A stretch of DNA of 61,245 nt, taken from positions 1-61,245 of the forward strand of contig DASPVV010000108.1 in assembly GCA_035622175.1 (NCBI GenBank). Reading direction: 5' to 3'. The translations under genes and the position numbers were made by a program. Below, piece by piece: positions 52,563 through 60,975 of the stretch (within the stretch, counting starts at the first letter, position 1; each line of letters begins with the position of its first letter). The notes beneath the pieces were generated by a model. That model did no database searches, was not told the DNA's origin, and saw only the letters and a list, made by a program, of their open reading frames with translations. This DNA is from JAFAGX01 sp035622175 (GTDB lineage Bacteria; Acidobacteriota; Terriglobia; Terriglobales; Acidobacteriaceae).

Positions 52563-53957
52563 CTACACCAGGCCTTGGTCGAGCATCGCGTTGGCCACCT
52601 TGAGGAAGCCGGCTATGTTGGCTCCGTTCACCAAGTTGCCCGGGGTGCCGTAGTTCTCCGCGGTTTCAAAGCAATTCTTGTGAATGGCGACCATGATTTT
52701 GTGCAGGCGATCGTCCACTTCCTCGCGGGTCCAGCTCAGCCGGGCGCTGTTCTGGGCCATTTCCAGGCCGGACGTGGCGACGCCGCCGGCATTGGCCGCC
52801 TTGGCCGGTCCGTACAGGATCTTTGCCTCCAGGAATAGCTTGGTCGCCTCGAGTGTGCTCGGCATGTTGGCCCCCTCGGCGACCAGCTTCGATCCGTTCT
52901 TGAGCAGGTTCTCAGCGTCCTTCTTTCTAATTTCGTTCTGGGTGGCGCTGGGGAATGCGCAATCCCCCTTAAGGTTCCAAATCGGGTTGTGATCCAGTTT
53001 GACGTCGGTGGGCATGAAGATGGCCTTCTTGAACTTCTCCGTGTACTCGCGAATGCGCCCGCGGCGGACATTCTTCAGTTCCATGATCCAGGCCAGCTTC
53101 GCTCGATCGATGCCATCGGGATCGAAGATGACCCCATCGGAGTCAGAGCAAGTGACGGGCTTCGCGCCGAAATCCAGCAGCTTCTCGATGGTGTACTGGG
53201 CCACGTTGCCCGTGCCGGACACCAGGCACAGCTTGCCATCGAGAGTGTCTTTGCGGGATTTGAGCATTTCTGCGGCAAAATACACGCAGCCGTAGCCGGT
53301 AGCTTCGGGACGAATCAAGGAACCGCCCCAGCTCAAACCCTTCCCCGTCAGCACCCCGGTAAACTCATTGCGCAGCCGCTTGTATTGTCCAAACAGGAAG
53401 CCGATTTCCCGTCCTCCCACACCAATGTCCCCGGCAGGAATATCCGTGTCCGGCCCGATGTGCCGCGCCAGTTCGGTCATAAAGCTCTGACAGAAGCGCA
53501 TAACCTCATGGTCGCTTTTGCCCTTGGGATCGAAGTCGGAACCGCCCTTGCCGCCACCCATGGGCAACGTGGTCAGCGAGTTCTTAAATACCTGCTCGAA
53601 GGCGAGGAATTTCAGGATGCCGAGAGTGACCGAAGGGTGAAAGCGGAGCCCCCCCTTGTAGGGACCAATGGCGCTGTTCATCTCGATGCGGAAACCACGG
53701 TTGACATGAATCTCTCCCCGATCGTCAATCCAGGGAACGCGAAACATCAGGACCCGCTCCGGCTCGGTGATCCGCTCCAGGATCTTGGCCGAGCGGTATT
53801 CGGGATGCCTCTCGAGTACCAGACGCAGAGAATCCAGGACCTCCTGTACGGCCTGGTGGAATTCTGCTTCCGCTGGGTTCTTGGCTTTTACCGTGCTCAG
53901 TACCTCTTCAATATAATCGCCGGGCGACTTCAGTCCCGGCGGTGTCATCACGCTCAT
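52563..53957 (-). CDS. gdhA: Glutamate dehydrogenase
   Basis: 464 residues from the ATG at 53957, which has GAGGAGG eight bases upstream. Family hallmarks: NRGFRIEMNSAIGPYKGGLR, TTLPMGGGKGGSDFDPKGKS with the catalytic Lys, RHIGPDTDIPAGDIGVGGRE, SWGGSLIRPEATGYG and the nucleotide fold VSGTGNVAQYTIEKL. The length and motifs fit the hexameric, NADP-linked small GDH that assimilates ammonium into glutamate. Cofactor use was not verified from individual residues. A strong terminator follows, so it is probably transcribed alone. Confidence 0.95.
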   Translation of the reverse strand: MSVMTPPGLKSPGDYIEEVLSTVKAKNPAEAEFHQAVQEVLDSLRLVLERHPEYRSAKILERITEPERVLMFRVPWIDDRGEIHVNRGFRIEMNSAIGPYKGGLRFHPSVTLGILKFLAFEQVFKNSLTTLPMGGGKGGSDFDPKGKSDHEVMRFCQSFMTELARHIGPDTDIPAGDIGVGGREIGFLFGQYKRLRNEFTGVLTGKGLSWGGSLIRPEATGYGCVYFAAEMLKSRKDTLDGKLCLVSGTGNVAQYTIEKLLDFGAKPVTCSDSDGVIFDPDGIDRAKLAWIMELKNVRRGRIREYTEKFKKAIFMPTDVKLDHNPIWNLKGDCAFPSATQNEIRKKDAENLLKNGSKLVAEGANMPSTLEATKLFLEAKILYGPAKAANAGGVATSGLEMAQNSARLSWTREEVDDRLHKIMVAIHKNCFETAENYGTPGNLVNGANIAGFLKVANAMLDQGLV

Positions 53958-54303
53958 AATGCTATCCTCCTCAGTACAAAGGCTTTTGGCTGAACCCGTG
54001 GCAGGGATCTTGCGTGTCGGGTAGCACGCGGTCCCGAATCCACTCGAGACCATCTAAGACGGGAACTCCCATGCATTGCGGTGACTCGGATCACCTTAAG
54101 ACGTGACCATCGTACCGCCAAATGCGCCGCTGATGAAGCTTTTTCTCAAGCAAAGCAGGAGCGTTTTTGAGTCCTCAAAGCGCCCGGCCGCCGGCACCGA
54201 ACCAAGCTGAAGATTCCTTCCGTGCCCTCGAGTTCCGCATGTTTTCGTAGGTGTTTCACCCGCCTTCTCCGCCTTTCTCCTGTGGCTAAGGTAGGATCAC
54301 ACC
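53958..54303. other. Divergent intergenic region between gdhA and the MetX-like hydrolase gene
   Basis: 346 bases must hold promoters in both directions. The gdhA ribosome-binding site is clear, but no convincing -35/-10 pair, operator palindrome or riboswitch fold was recognised. No gene is seen. Confidence 0.4.
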
Positions 54304-55332
54304 ATGCGAAAACTCGTATGTCTTCCCTGGCTATGGCTGGTCGCCAGCATGTCCGCGTTTTCTCAAGAGGGAACGCAACAGTTGGCCTCGCTCGGCAACT
54401 TTAAGCTGGAAAGCGGCGAAATCATTCGCGATTGCCACGTCGGATACCGCCTTTACGGACACCTGAATGCCAAGCAATCGAACGCGATCCTTTTCCCGAC
54501 CTGGTTTGGCGGAACCTCGAGGGAACTGGAAGACTACTTTGGCCCCGGTAAGCTGGTGGATACGTCGCTCTATTACGTCATCGGCGTCGATGCTCTGGCC
54601 AACGGGGTTTCCAGTTCCCCCTCGAACAGCCCGCAACAGCCGCACCTGAAGTTTCCGCGCATCTCCATTCGCGATATGGTCAACAGCCAGTATCAGCTCC
54701 TGAGCGAAAAACTGCGGATTCCTCATCTTAAGGCGGTAATAGGCGACTCGATGGGCGGCATGCAGACTTTTCAGTGGATGGTTTCCTACCCGGACTTCTT
54801 GGATTACGCGATCCCCATCGTGGGATCTCCGCGCCTTAACTCTTATGAACTGACCCTCTTCCAGTTGCAAGTAGACGCCATTCGCAACGATCCGGCATGG
54901 AACCATGGTGAGTACACCGAGCAGCCGGCAGTGACCACAATCGCGGAGGCGGAAGCCCTGACCCTGACGACTCCCGGAAACTACAATCATGAAGTTAGCC
55001 GGGAGAAGTTTCGGGACGCCATCGAGGAGAGCAAGAAGGACGTCGCCAAGATTGACGCCAACAATCGCATCCGCCAGGCCGAAGCCATGATGGCGCACGA
55101 TGTGTCGGCACCATACGGGGGATCGATGGAGGGTGCCGCGGCCCGAGTGAGGGCCAAGGTTCTCGTCATCATTGACGTTCACGATCACATGGTCACGCCG
55201 CAGGCTGCGGTGGATTTCGCCAGACTGCTTCACGCCAGGGTGATCTCACTCGAAAGCGATTGTGGACATACGGGTCCGGAGTGCGACATGAAGGACGTTG
55301 CCCCCCAGGTGGCCGCGTTCTTGAGCAGGTGA
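54304..55332 (+). CDS. Secreted alpha/beta hydrolase related to homoserine O-acetyltransferase (MetX-like)
   Basis: 342 residues starting with a signal peptide (MRKLVCLPWLWLVASMSAFS). The rest follows the MetX-like alpha/beta hydrolase pattern: CHVGYRLYGHLNAKQSNAIL, PTWFGGTSRELEDYFGPG, LANGVSSSPSNSP, the nucleophile elbow AVIGDSMGGMQTFQWM, the acid in VLVIIDVHDHMVTP and the His in LESDCGHTGPECD. All three catalytic residues are present. True MetX proteins act in the cytoplasm on homoserine and acetyl-CoA. A secreted version is unlikely to do that and may hydrolyse or transfer an acyl group in the periplasm (inference). It is a single gene. Confidence 0.83.
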   Translation: MRKLVCLPWLWLVASMSAFSQEGTQQLASLGNFKLESGEIIRDCHVGYRLYGHLNAKQSNAILFPTWFGGTSRELEDYFGPGKLVDTSLYYVIGVDALANGVSSSPSNSPQQPHLKFPRISIRDMVNSQYQLLSEKLRIPHLKAVIGDSMGGMQTFQWMVSYPDFLDYAIPIVGSPRLNSYELTLFQLQVDAIRNDPAWNHGEYTEQPAVTTIAEAEALTLTTPGNYNHEVSREKFRDAIEESKKDVAKIDANNRIRQAEAMMAHDVSAPYGGSMEGAAARVRAKVLVIIDVHDHMVTPQAAVDFARLLHARVISLESDCGHTGPECDMKDVAPQVAAFLSR

Positions 55333-55454
55333 GCGAAGTAAGGATTCAATCTCTTCCATCCATTCCATCCCTCGAGCCACCCGGCCGGAACTTCGCTAGT
55401 GTTCTCGAGGCGCCTGGATACTCCGGCATGGCGGTATCCTCGTCGGACGACAGT

Positions 55455-55802
55455 TCATTTCGAAAGTAGTGCTGTAGGGTGCTTTGGCTGATAAAGGCCA
55501 ACGCTGCCACCACCGGGAAGCCGCATCTTGGTAATGGAACCCCATCGCGCCTCCTCAACTTTAGAGCACTTCACACCCTTCTTCGCCAGCCAAGCCATCT
55601 CGGCTTTCAGGTCGTCGCACATGAAGTACAGCTCGTGGAGATCGTCCTCAGCAGGATGAAATGCGGCTTCTGCCGGCGGCAGGGCGAAGATGAGCCAGCC
55701 ATGACCCGCATCCACCGATTTGAAACCAAGAATGTCGCGGAAAAAAGCGCGATCCGCCTCAGCGTTTCTACTGTAGACCACGACGTGAGCGCCGGAAATC
55801 AT
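55455..55802 (-). CDS. VOC-family (glyoxalase/bleomycin-resistance fold) protein
   Basis: 115 residues. It starts MISGAHVVVYSRNAEADRAF, then FRDILGFKSVDAGHGWLIFA, with a second half-repeat ELYFMCDDLKAEMAWLAKKG and a final strand GGGSVGLYQPKHP. This is the compact paired beta-alpha-beta-beta-beta module of the vicinal oxygen chelate superfamily. Candidate metal ligands are His6 and Glu/Tyr residues in the second half, but they were not assigned with confidence. The substrate is unknown. It is convergent with the MetX-like gene and divergent from the hppA promoter. Confidence 0.82.
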   Translation of the reverse strand: MISGAHVVVYSRNAEADRAFFRDILGFKSVDAGHGWLIFALPPAEAAFHPAEDDLHELYFMCDDLKAEMAWLAKKGVKCSKVEEARWGSITKMRLPGGGSVGLYQPKHPTALLSK

Positions 55803-55845
55803 TTACCCCTCCTGAACATAGGACACTACGCCAAAACTTCCGCGT

Positions 55846-55874
55846 TTGACCGGTCATCCCGAACATGTTATAAA
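55846..55874 (+). promoter_or_regulatory. Sigma-70-type promoter for hppA
   Basis: TTGACC (55846-55851) and TATAAA (55869-55874) are separated by exactly 17 bases, matching five of six positions at each box. It points at hppA with no other gene between, predicting a leader of about 260 bases. Confidence 0.65.
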
Positions 55875-55880
55875 AACCCT

Positions 55881-56142
55881 TCTAGCTGCCAGGTCAGCTC
55901 TGGGGAGGTCGTTCCTTGCGCGTCAGCTCACCCGCGCAGGCGCGTGCGTCCTTTCCATGTGTGCGGCACAGCAGGCATCCGACGCGGCCAAATTCAGCAT
56001 CCCTGTTCAAGTCTTGCGGTGGAAGCGAGTGCAGAAGTCCGGCCGTACGCCCCTACGCCCAAAGCAGGTGGGGAAGATCTGTGTTGGTCGAGGTGCCTGA
56101 ACCCGTAGGTCATCCTTATATAGTAGATGGTGGAGGTCCCCT
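55881..56142 (+). other. Long 5' leader of hppA
   Basis: If the promoter at 55846-55874 is used, about 260 bases are transcribed before the hppA start. GGAGG lies seven bases before the ATG. An open frame of about 84 codons (55846-56100) is rich in Arg, Ala and Lys and has no recognisable product. No known riboswitch consensus was recognised. Whether it folds into a regulatory structure cannot be judged by eye. Confidence 0.35.
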
Positions 56143-58650
56143 ATGCGCATCTGGTTCGCTCAAGTTGCGTCTCGAGGATGCGGTTTCGCGCGGACGGTAA
56201 CGAAAACTCTGGCAATTGGCTGCTGCATTCTGATCTTGGCATCGGCGGCGTGGGCTCAGCCCGGAGGAGAAGTGGGCGGCGAGGCGGGCCTCAGGCTGCC
56301 TGACTTGGCTTCGGTTAAGTTTCTCGGGATGGATGGACACAGCCTGCTCATGATAGGAATTCTGTTCTGCATCTTTGGCCTGGGCTTTGGCCTTACGATC
56401 TATACCCGCCTCAAGAATCTGCCAGTCCATCGTTCCATGCGTGACATTTCGGAGCTGATTTACGAAACCTGCAAGACCTATGTGATCACCCAGGGAAAAT
56501 TCCTGCTGCTGCTGTGGGCCTTCGTTGCCGTCGCCATCATTCTCTACTTCGGCGTGCTGGCGCCCGTGCCAGGCAAGCCGGTCTCGGTCACCCTGCCCAT
56601 CATTGTGCTGTTCAGCGTCATTGGAATGGCGGGAAGCTACGGGGTGGCGTGGTTTGGAATCCGGGTGAACACGTTCGCCAATTCGCGGACGGCCTTTGCC
56701 GGATTGCGGGGACGACCTTATCCCATCCACCACATTCCCCTCGAAGCCGGCATGAGTATCGGGATGATGCTCATCAGTGTCGAGCTGCTCATGATGCTGG
56801 TGATTTTGCTCTTCGTTCCCGGCGATTATGCAGGCCCCTGTTTTATCGGCTTTGCCATCGGAGAGTCTCTGGGCGCGGCCGCCTTGCGCATCGCCGGAGG
56901 CATCTTTACCAAGATCGCCGACATCGGCTCCGACCTGATGAAGATTGTGTTCAAAATCAAGGAAGATGATGCCCGTAATCCCGGGGTGATCGCCGATTGT
57001 ACCGGCGACAATGCGGGAGACTCGGTCGGTCCGAGCGCCGATGGCTTTGAAACCTACGGCGTTACGGGCGTCGCTCTGATCACCTTCATCCTGCTCGGCG
57101 TAAAAGATCCGCGGGTGCAGGTGCAGCTGCTGGTATGGATTTTCGTGATGCGTATTGCCATGCTGGTCGCGAGCGCCGCAGCCTACTTCATCAACGCCAG
57201 CATCACCAAGGTAAGATACGGAAACAGCGCGGAAATGAACTTCGAAACCCCGCTGACGTGGCTGGTATGGATCACGTCGCTGGTGTCGATCGTACTCACC
57301 TACATCATTTCCTATTCCATCATTCCCGAACTGGGCGGAGATCCGAGCCAATGGTGGAAGCTGGCCTCGATCATTTCCTGCGGAACACTGGCGGGAGCGC
57401 TGATTCCGGAACTGGTAAAGGTGTTCACTTCGACCGAGTCGCAGCACGTCAAAGAAGTCGTCACCTCGGCGCAGGAGGGCGGAGCCTCACTCGACATTCT
57501 CGCCGGTTTTGTGGCGGGAAACTTTTCGGGATACTACCTGGGGCTAACCATGGTGCTGCTGATGGCGATTGGCTATGAGCTAAGCACCTTGGGCCTGGGC
57601 AACCTCATGGTGGCGGCCCCGGTGTTCGCGTTCGGGCTGGTGGCCTTCGGTTTCCTCGGCATGGGTCCGGTCACAATTGCGGTCGATTCCTATGGCCCGG
57701 TCACCGATAACGCACAATCAGTCTATGAGCTCTCCCTGATCGAACAGGTGCCGAACATTCAGCGCGAGCTCCAGCAAGACTTCGGCGTGGATGTGAACTT
57801 CGAACGGGCAAAATACCTGCTCGAAGCCAACGACGGTGCCGGCAATACCTTTAAGGCGACTGCGAAGCCGGTGCTGATCGGAACTGCCGTGGTCGGCGCC
57901 ACTACCATGATTTTCTCGATCATCATGGCGCTCACCAATGGCCTGTCCACCAACGTGAACCGGCTTTCTCTGCTGCATGCTCCCTTCGTACTGGGTTTGA
58001 TTTCCGGAGGGGCGATCATCTATTGGTTCACCGGTGCGTCCACGCAGGCGGTCAGCACGGGGGCTTATCGCGCGGTCGAGTTCATCAAGGCGAACATCCG
58101 TCTGGAAGGGGTCGAGAAGGCTTCGGTCGAGGACAGCAAGAAGGTGGTTGAAATCTGTACCCGGTATGCCCAGAAGGGTATGCTCAATATCTTTCTTGCC
58201 GTCTTCTTCGCCACCCTGGCCTTCGCCTTTGTCGAGCCGTTCTTCTTTATTGGATACCTGATCTCCATCGCGATCTTCGGTCTCTATCAGGCGATCTTCA
58301 TGGCGAATGCCGGTGGCGCCTGGGATAACGCCAAGAAGATCGTCGAGGTGGAGCTCAAGCAGAAGGGCACGGAGCTGCATGCCGCGACCGTGGTGGGCGA
58401 CACGGTAGGAGACCCGTTCAAAGATACTTCTTCGGTGGCTTTGAATCCGGTGATCAAGTTCACGACTCTGTTCGGCCTATTGGCCGTGGAATTGGCGGTC
58501 TCGCTGGCCCGAGAGCAAGGGACCGGACTGAGCCATGTCCTGGCCCTGGTGTTTTTTGCGGTGTCGTTCTTCTTCGTCCATCGCTCCTTCTACGGGATGC
58601 GCATCGGGACAGAGCGGGCGGCGAGAGAAGCCGTTGTGGCGGCCGATTAG
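56143..58650 (+). CDS. hppA: Membrane-bound ion-pumping pyrophosphatase
   Basis: 835 residues with about 16 membrane helices and an extra N-terminal signal-like helix. PPi/Mg ligands are conserved in GGIFTKIADIGSDL, EDDARNPGVIADCTGDNAGD and the C-terminal VVGDTVGDPFKDTSSVALNP. Compared with the common form, the stretch between the second Asp pair and EDD is one residue shorter and lacks the usual G-K-V-E. The site that sets potassium dependence reads GNTFKA, with Lys571 in the place linked to potassium-independent proton pumps. It would use pyrophosphate to pump protons (possibly sodium) out of the cytoplasm. It has its own promoter and stands alone. Confidence 0.93.
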   Translation: MRIWFAQVASRGCGFARTVTKTLAIGCCILILASAAWAQPGGEVGGEAGLRLPDLASVKFLGMDGHSLLMIGILFCIFGLGFGLTIYTRLKNLPVHRSMRDISELIYETCKTYVITQGKFLLLLWAFVAVAIILYFGVLAPVPGKPVSVTLPIIVLFSVIGMAGSYGVAWFGIRVNTFANSRTAFAGLRGRPYPIHHIPLEAGMSIGMMLISVELLMMLVILLFVPGDYAGPCFIGFAIGESLGAAALRIAGGIFTKIADIGSDLMKIVFKIKEDDARNPGVIADCTGDNAGDSVGPSADGFETYGVTGVALITFILLGVKDPRVQVQLLVWIFVMRIAMLVASAAAYFINASITKVRYGNSAEMNFETPLTWLVWITSLVSIVLTYIISYSIIPELGGDPSQWWKLASIISCGTLAGALIPELVKVFTSTESQHVKEVVTSAQEGGASLDILAGFVAGNFSGYYLGLTMVLLMAIGYELSTLGLGNLMVAAPVFAFGLVAFGFLGMGPVTIAVDSYGPVTDNAQSVYELSLIEQVPNIQRELQQDFGVDVNFERAKYLLEANDGAGNTFKATAKPVLIGTAVVGATTMIFSIIMALTNGLSTNVNRLSLLHAPFVLGLISGGAIIYWFTGASTQAVSTGAYRAVEFIKANIRLEGVEKASVEDSKKVVEICTRYAQKGMLNIFLAVFFATLAFAFVEPFFFIGYLISIAIFGLYQAIFMANAGGAWDNAKKIVEVELKQKGTELHAATVVGDTVGDPFKDTSSVALNPVIKFTTLFGLLAVELAVSLAREQGTGLSHVLALVFFAVSFFFVHRSFYGMRIGTERAAREAVVAAD

Positions 58651-58873
58651 CCTGGCCGCTCGCGACGACTCGCCCCCCCTCCCTGGGCTGCCTGCTCGCC
58701 GTCACGCAATGAGGACTCTCGAACCTCGGACCTGGCTGCCTTGAGACCGTGCAGGAAAAGCCAGGCTGGTTGCCAGATTTCCAATCGGTTCGAATCCGAT
58801 CGAAGGCGGCGGAAGAGGAGGCACGGCAAGGAGCGCGATAGGCGGCTTCGAGCTGATTCCTTGGCCAAGCGGG

Positions 58874-59251
58874 TTAGTTCCCCTTCATCTTCTCTTTCAC
58901 GCTGTGGGCAAGCTTCTCGATCTCTTCCGCTTTCTTGACGACATTGAGGGAAAGGGTATTCTCGTTCGATTTATCCACGTAATCTTTTAGTTCGGTAGCC
59001 AGCTTGAACAGGCGCTCGGTATCGCGCTTCAGCTGCGCTTCCCTCTCCTGATTTGCCCGTTTGGCCATTTCCTTCTCAATGCGTTCGCGGTTGGGATCCT
59101 CGCCAGGCGGCCCCTGATTCGGGGCGGAGGGAAGGGGTATAGCGGGGGTGGTCTGCGCCCAACTGCTGCCGACCCAGGGCGCGGAAACTGCCACCCCAAG
59201 GAGCAAAAGCCGCAAACGACAGCCAACCCAGGCAAAGCGCGGGAATCGCAC
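58874..59251 (-). CDS. Small secreted coiled-coil protein, unknown function
   Basis: About 125 residues from a GTG at 59251, preceded by AGGTGGA, with TATAAT on the minus strand at 59289-59284 as a likely -10 box. A transcript starting near 59277 would exclude the longer frame that begins with TTG at 59278. A signal peptide (VRFPRFAWVGCRLRLLLLGV ... SSWAQ) is followed by a Pro-rich linker (TTPAIPLPSAPNQGPPGEDP). A highly charged helical region then runs to the C-terminus (RERIEKEMAKRANQEREAQL, KRDTERLFKLATELKDYVDK, VVKKAEEIEKLAHSVKEKMK). No family was recognised. It is probably a periplasmic structural or adaptor protein. Confidence 0.65.
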   Translation of the reverse strand: MRFPRFAWVGCRLRLLLLGVAVSAPWVGSSWAQTTPAIPLPSAPNQGPPGEDPNRERIEKEMAKRANQEREAQLKRDTERLFKLATELKDYVDKSNENTLSLNVVKKAEEIEKLAHSVKEKMKGN

Positions 59252-59427
59252 GGTTCCACCTCGAACAAATGGATACAAGTTTGATTATACGGGGAGGCAA
59301 GAGTTGGGAAGCCCACCGGCTGTCCAGCCGTTGAATTCCATCGTGTTCCTAGGAACCATCCCCTACGGGCGAGGCTAGGGTTGGCAGGATAGCGAGTCCA
59401 GGGGAAAACTCGGCGCGGCCCCGGGGA

Positions 59428-60678
59428 TCAGAGCGAGCTCATGTTGGCCAGAAACTCCCCGTTCGACCGGGTCTTGCTGAGCTTATCAATGAGCAGCTCC
59501 ATGGCTTCGACCGGCGAGAGCGGATTCAAGACCTTGCGCAACACCCAAATACGCTGCAAGTCATCTTTCGGAATCAGCAGCTCTTCCTTCCGGGTGCCCG
59601 AACGCTGAATGTCGATAGCCGGGAACACGCGCTTATCGACCAGCTTACGCTCCAGGATGATTTCGGAATTGCCGGTACCCTTAAATTCTTCGAAGATCAC
59701 GTCATCCATACGCGAGCCTGTATCGATGAGCGCTGTGGCAATGATGGTCAGGGATCCGCCTTCTTCGATGTTGCGAGCCGATCCAAAGAAGCGCTTCGGG
59801 CGTTGCAGTGCGTTCGAATCGACGCCGCCAGAAAGAACCTTGCCGCTGGGCGGAACAATCGTGTTATAAGCTCGGGCCAGACGAGTGATGGAGTCGAGCA
59901 GGATCACGACATCGCGTTTGTGTTCGACCAAACGCTTGGCTTTCTCGATGACCATCTCCGCGACTTGCACGTGCCGAGCTGCCGGCTCATCAAACGTCGA
60001 GGAAATCACTTCGCCCTTGACCGAGCGCTGCATATCGGTGACCTCTTCCGGCCGCTCATCGATCAGCAGAACCATCAAGACAACTTCCGGATGGTTGGTG
60101 GTGATGGAGTTGGCGACATTTTGCAGCAGCATGGTCTTACCTGCGCGGGGTGGGGAAACGATGAGACCGCGCTGTCCTTTGCCGAGAGGCGTAAGCAAGT
60201 CCATGACACGCGCGCTGATGTTTTCGCGCACGGTTTCCAGTTTGACCCGTTCCTGCGGGTAAAGCGGCGTCAGGTTATCGAAGAGAATCTTATTGCGGGC
60301 TTCATCGGGCGACTCGAAGTTGACCGCCTCGATTTTCACCAAGGCGAAGTACTTTTCGCCCTCATGCGGCGGCCGCACCTGGCCACTAATGGTGTCGCCC
60401 GTCTTGAGATCGAACTTGCGAATCTGGGAAGGCGACACATAGATGTCGTCTGGTCCGGGCAAATAGTTGTAATCGGGCGAGCGGAGGAAGCCGTAGCCGT
60501 CGGGCAGAATTTCGAGCACACCTTCGGCGAAGATGTGACCCTCTTTTTCGCTCTGAGCCTGGAGGATCTTGAAGATCAGATCTTGTTTGCGCAATCCGCT
60601 TGCGCCCGGGAGGTCCAAGGATCGGGCGATCTTGGTCAGCTCCGTAATATTCTTTTCTTTCAGTTCTGCGATGGTCAT
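59428..60678 (-). CDS. rho: Transcription termination factor Rho
   Basis: 416 residues from the ATG at 60678, with AGGTGA eight bases upstream. The N-terminal helical domain is MTIAELKEKNITELTKIARS. The RNA-binding cold-shock-like domain has GVLEILPDGYGFLRSPDYNY and DIYVSPSQIRKF. The ATPase core has Walker A SPPRAGKTMLLQ, Walker B RDVVILLDSITRLARAYNT, the Q-loop and R-loop region ALQRPKRFFGSARNIEEGGS, and the C-terminal end LSKTRSNGEFLANMSSL. It is a hexameric RNA helicase that ends transcription. No long acidic or Arg-rich insertion is present. It lies 81 bases downstream of rpoZ on the same strand. Confidence 0.97.
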   Translation of the reverse strand: MTIAELKEKNITELTKIARSLDLPGASGLRKQDLIFKILQAQSEKEGHIFAEGVLEILPDGYGFLRSPDYNYLPGPDDIYVSPSQIRKFDLKTGDTISGQVRPPHEGEKYFALVKIEAVNFESPDEARNKILFDNLTPLYPQERVKLETVRENISARVMDLLTPLGKGQRGLIVSPPRAGKTMLLQNVANSITTNHPEVVLMVLLIDERPEEVTDMQRSVKGEVISSTFDEPAARHVQVAEMVIEKAKRLVEHKRDVVILLDSITRLARAYNTIVPPSGKVLSGGVDSNALQRPKRFFGSARNIEEGGSLTIIATALIDTGSRMDDVIFEEFKGTGNSEIILERKLVDKRVFPAIDIQRSGTRKEELLIPKDDLQRIWVLRKVLNPLSPVEAMELLIDKLSKTRSNGEFLANMSSL

Positions 60679-60759
60679 GATCGAATTCACCTGCGAAGGG
60701 AAATTCCAGGAAGGCCGTTCAGGGGGAAGACTTCTCGCCAAGCAGGCGGCGGAGCAGTT

Positions 60760-60975
60760 TTAGGCAGCCCGCCGTTGCGCCTCAGCGAAGTGTTCCGGCT
60801 CTGACAGAACCGTCTGCCGCTCCGAGCTCGCGATCCGGTCTAAAACCTCATTCATGGTTTCTTGAATTCGGGTGTTTGGCTTGTGAAACTTACGGGTAGC
60901 CTTTGAGGCGAGCTGGCACAGCATATATCGATTCCGCAAGGTGTGTAAAGCGTCAAAAACTCGATCCGAACGCAT
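60760..60975 (-). CDS. rpoZ: DNA-directed RNA polymerase omega subunit
   Basis: 71 residues from the ATG at 60975; AGGAGA lies about twelve bases upstream. The frame is open for 73 more codons, but those residues do not resemble omega. The sequence MRSDRVFDALHTLRNRYMLC, QLASKATRKFHKPNTRIQET and MNEVLDRI follows the omega fold, with R-Y-x-L-x-x-x-A-x-K-A as its core. The protein helps assemble RNA polymerase around the beta-prime subunit. Length is normal. Usual neighbours such as gmk lie beyond the window, if present. Confidence 0.88.
   Translation of the reverse strand: MRSDRVFDALHTLRNRYMLCQLASKATRKFHKPNTRIQETMNEVLDRIASSERQTVLSEPEHFAEAQRRAA

Noticed and set aside
58783..58806. T-arm-like sequence ATCGG-TTCGAAT-CCGAT, possible tRNA
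   Set aside because: The T arm is perfect, but no matching D arm, anticodon stem or full acceptor pairing is found within 100 bases on either side. At most it is a tRNA remnant.
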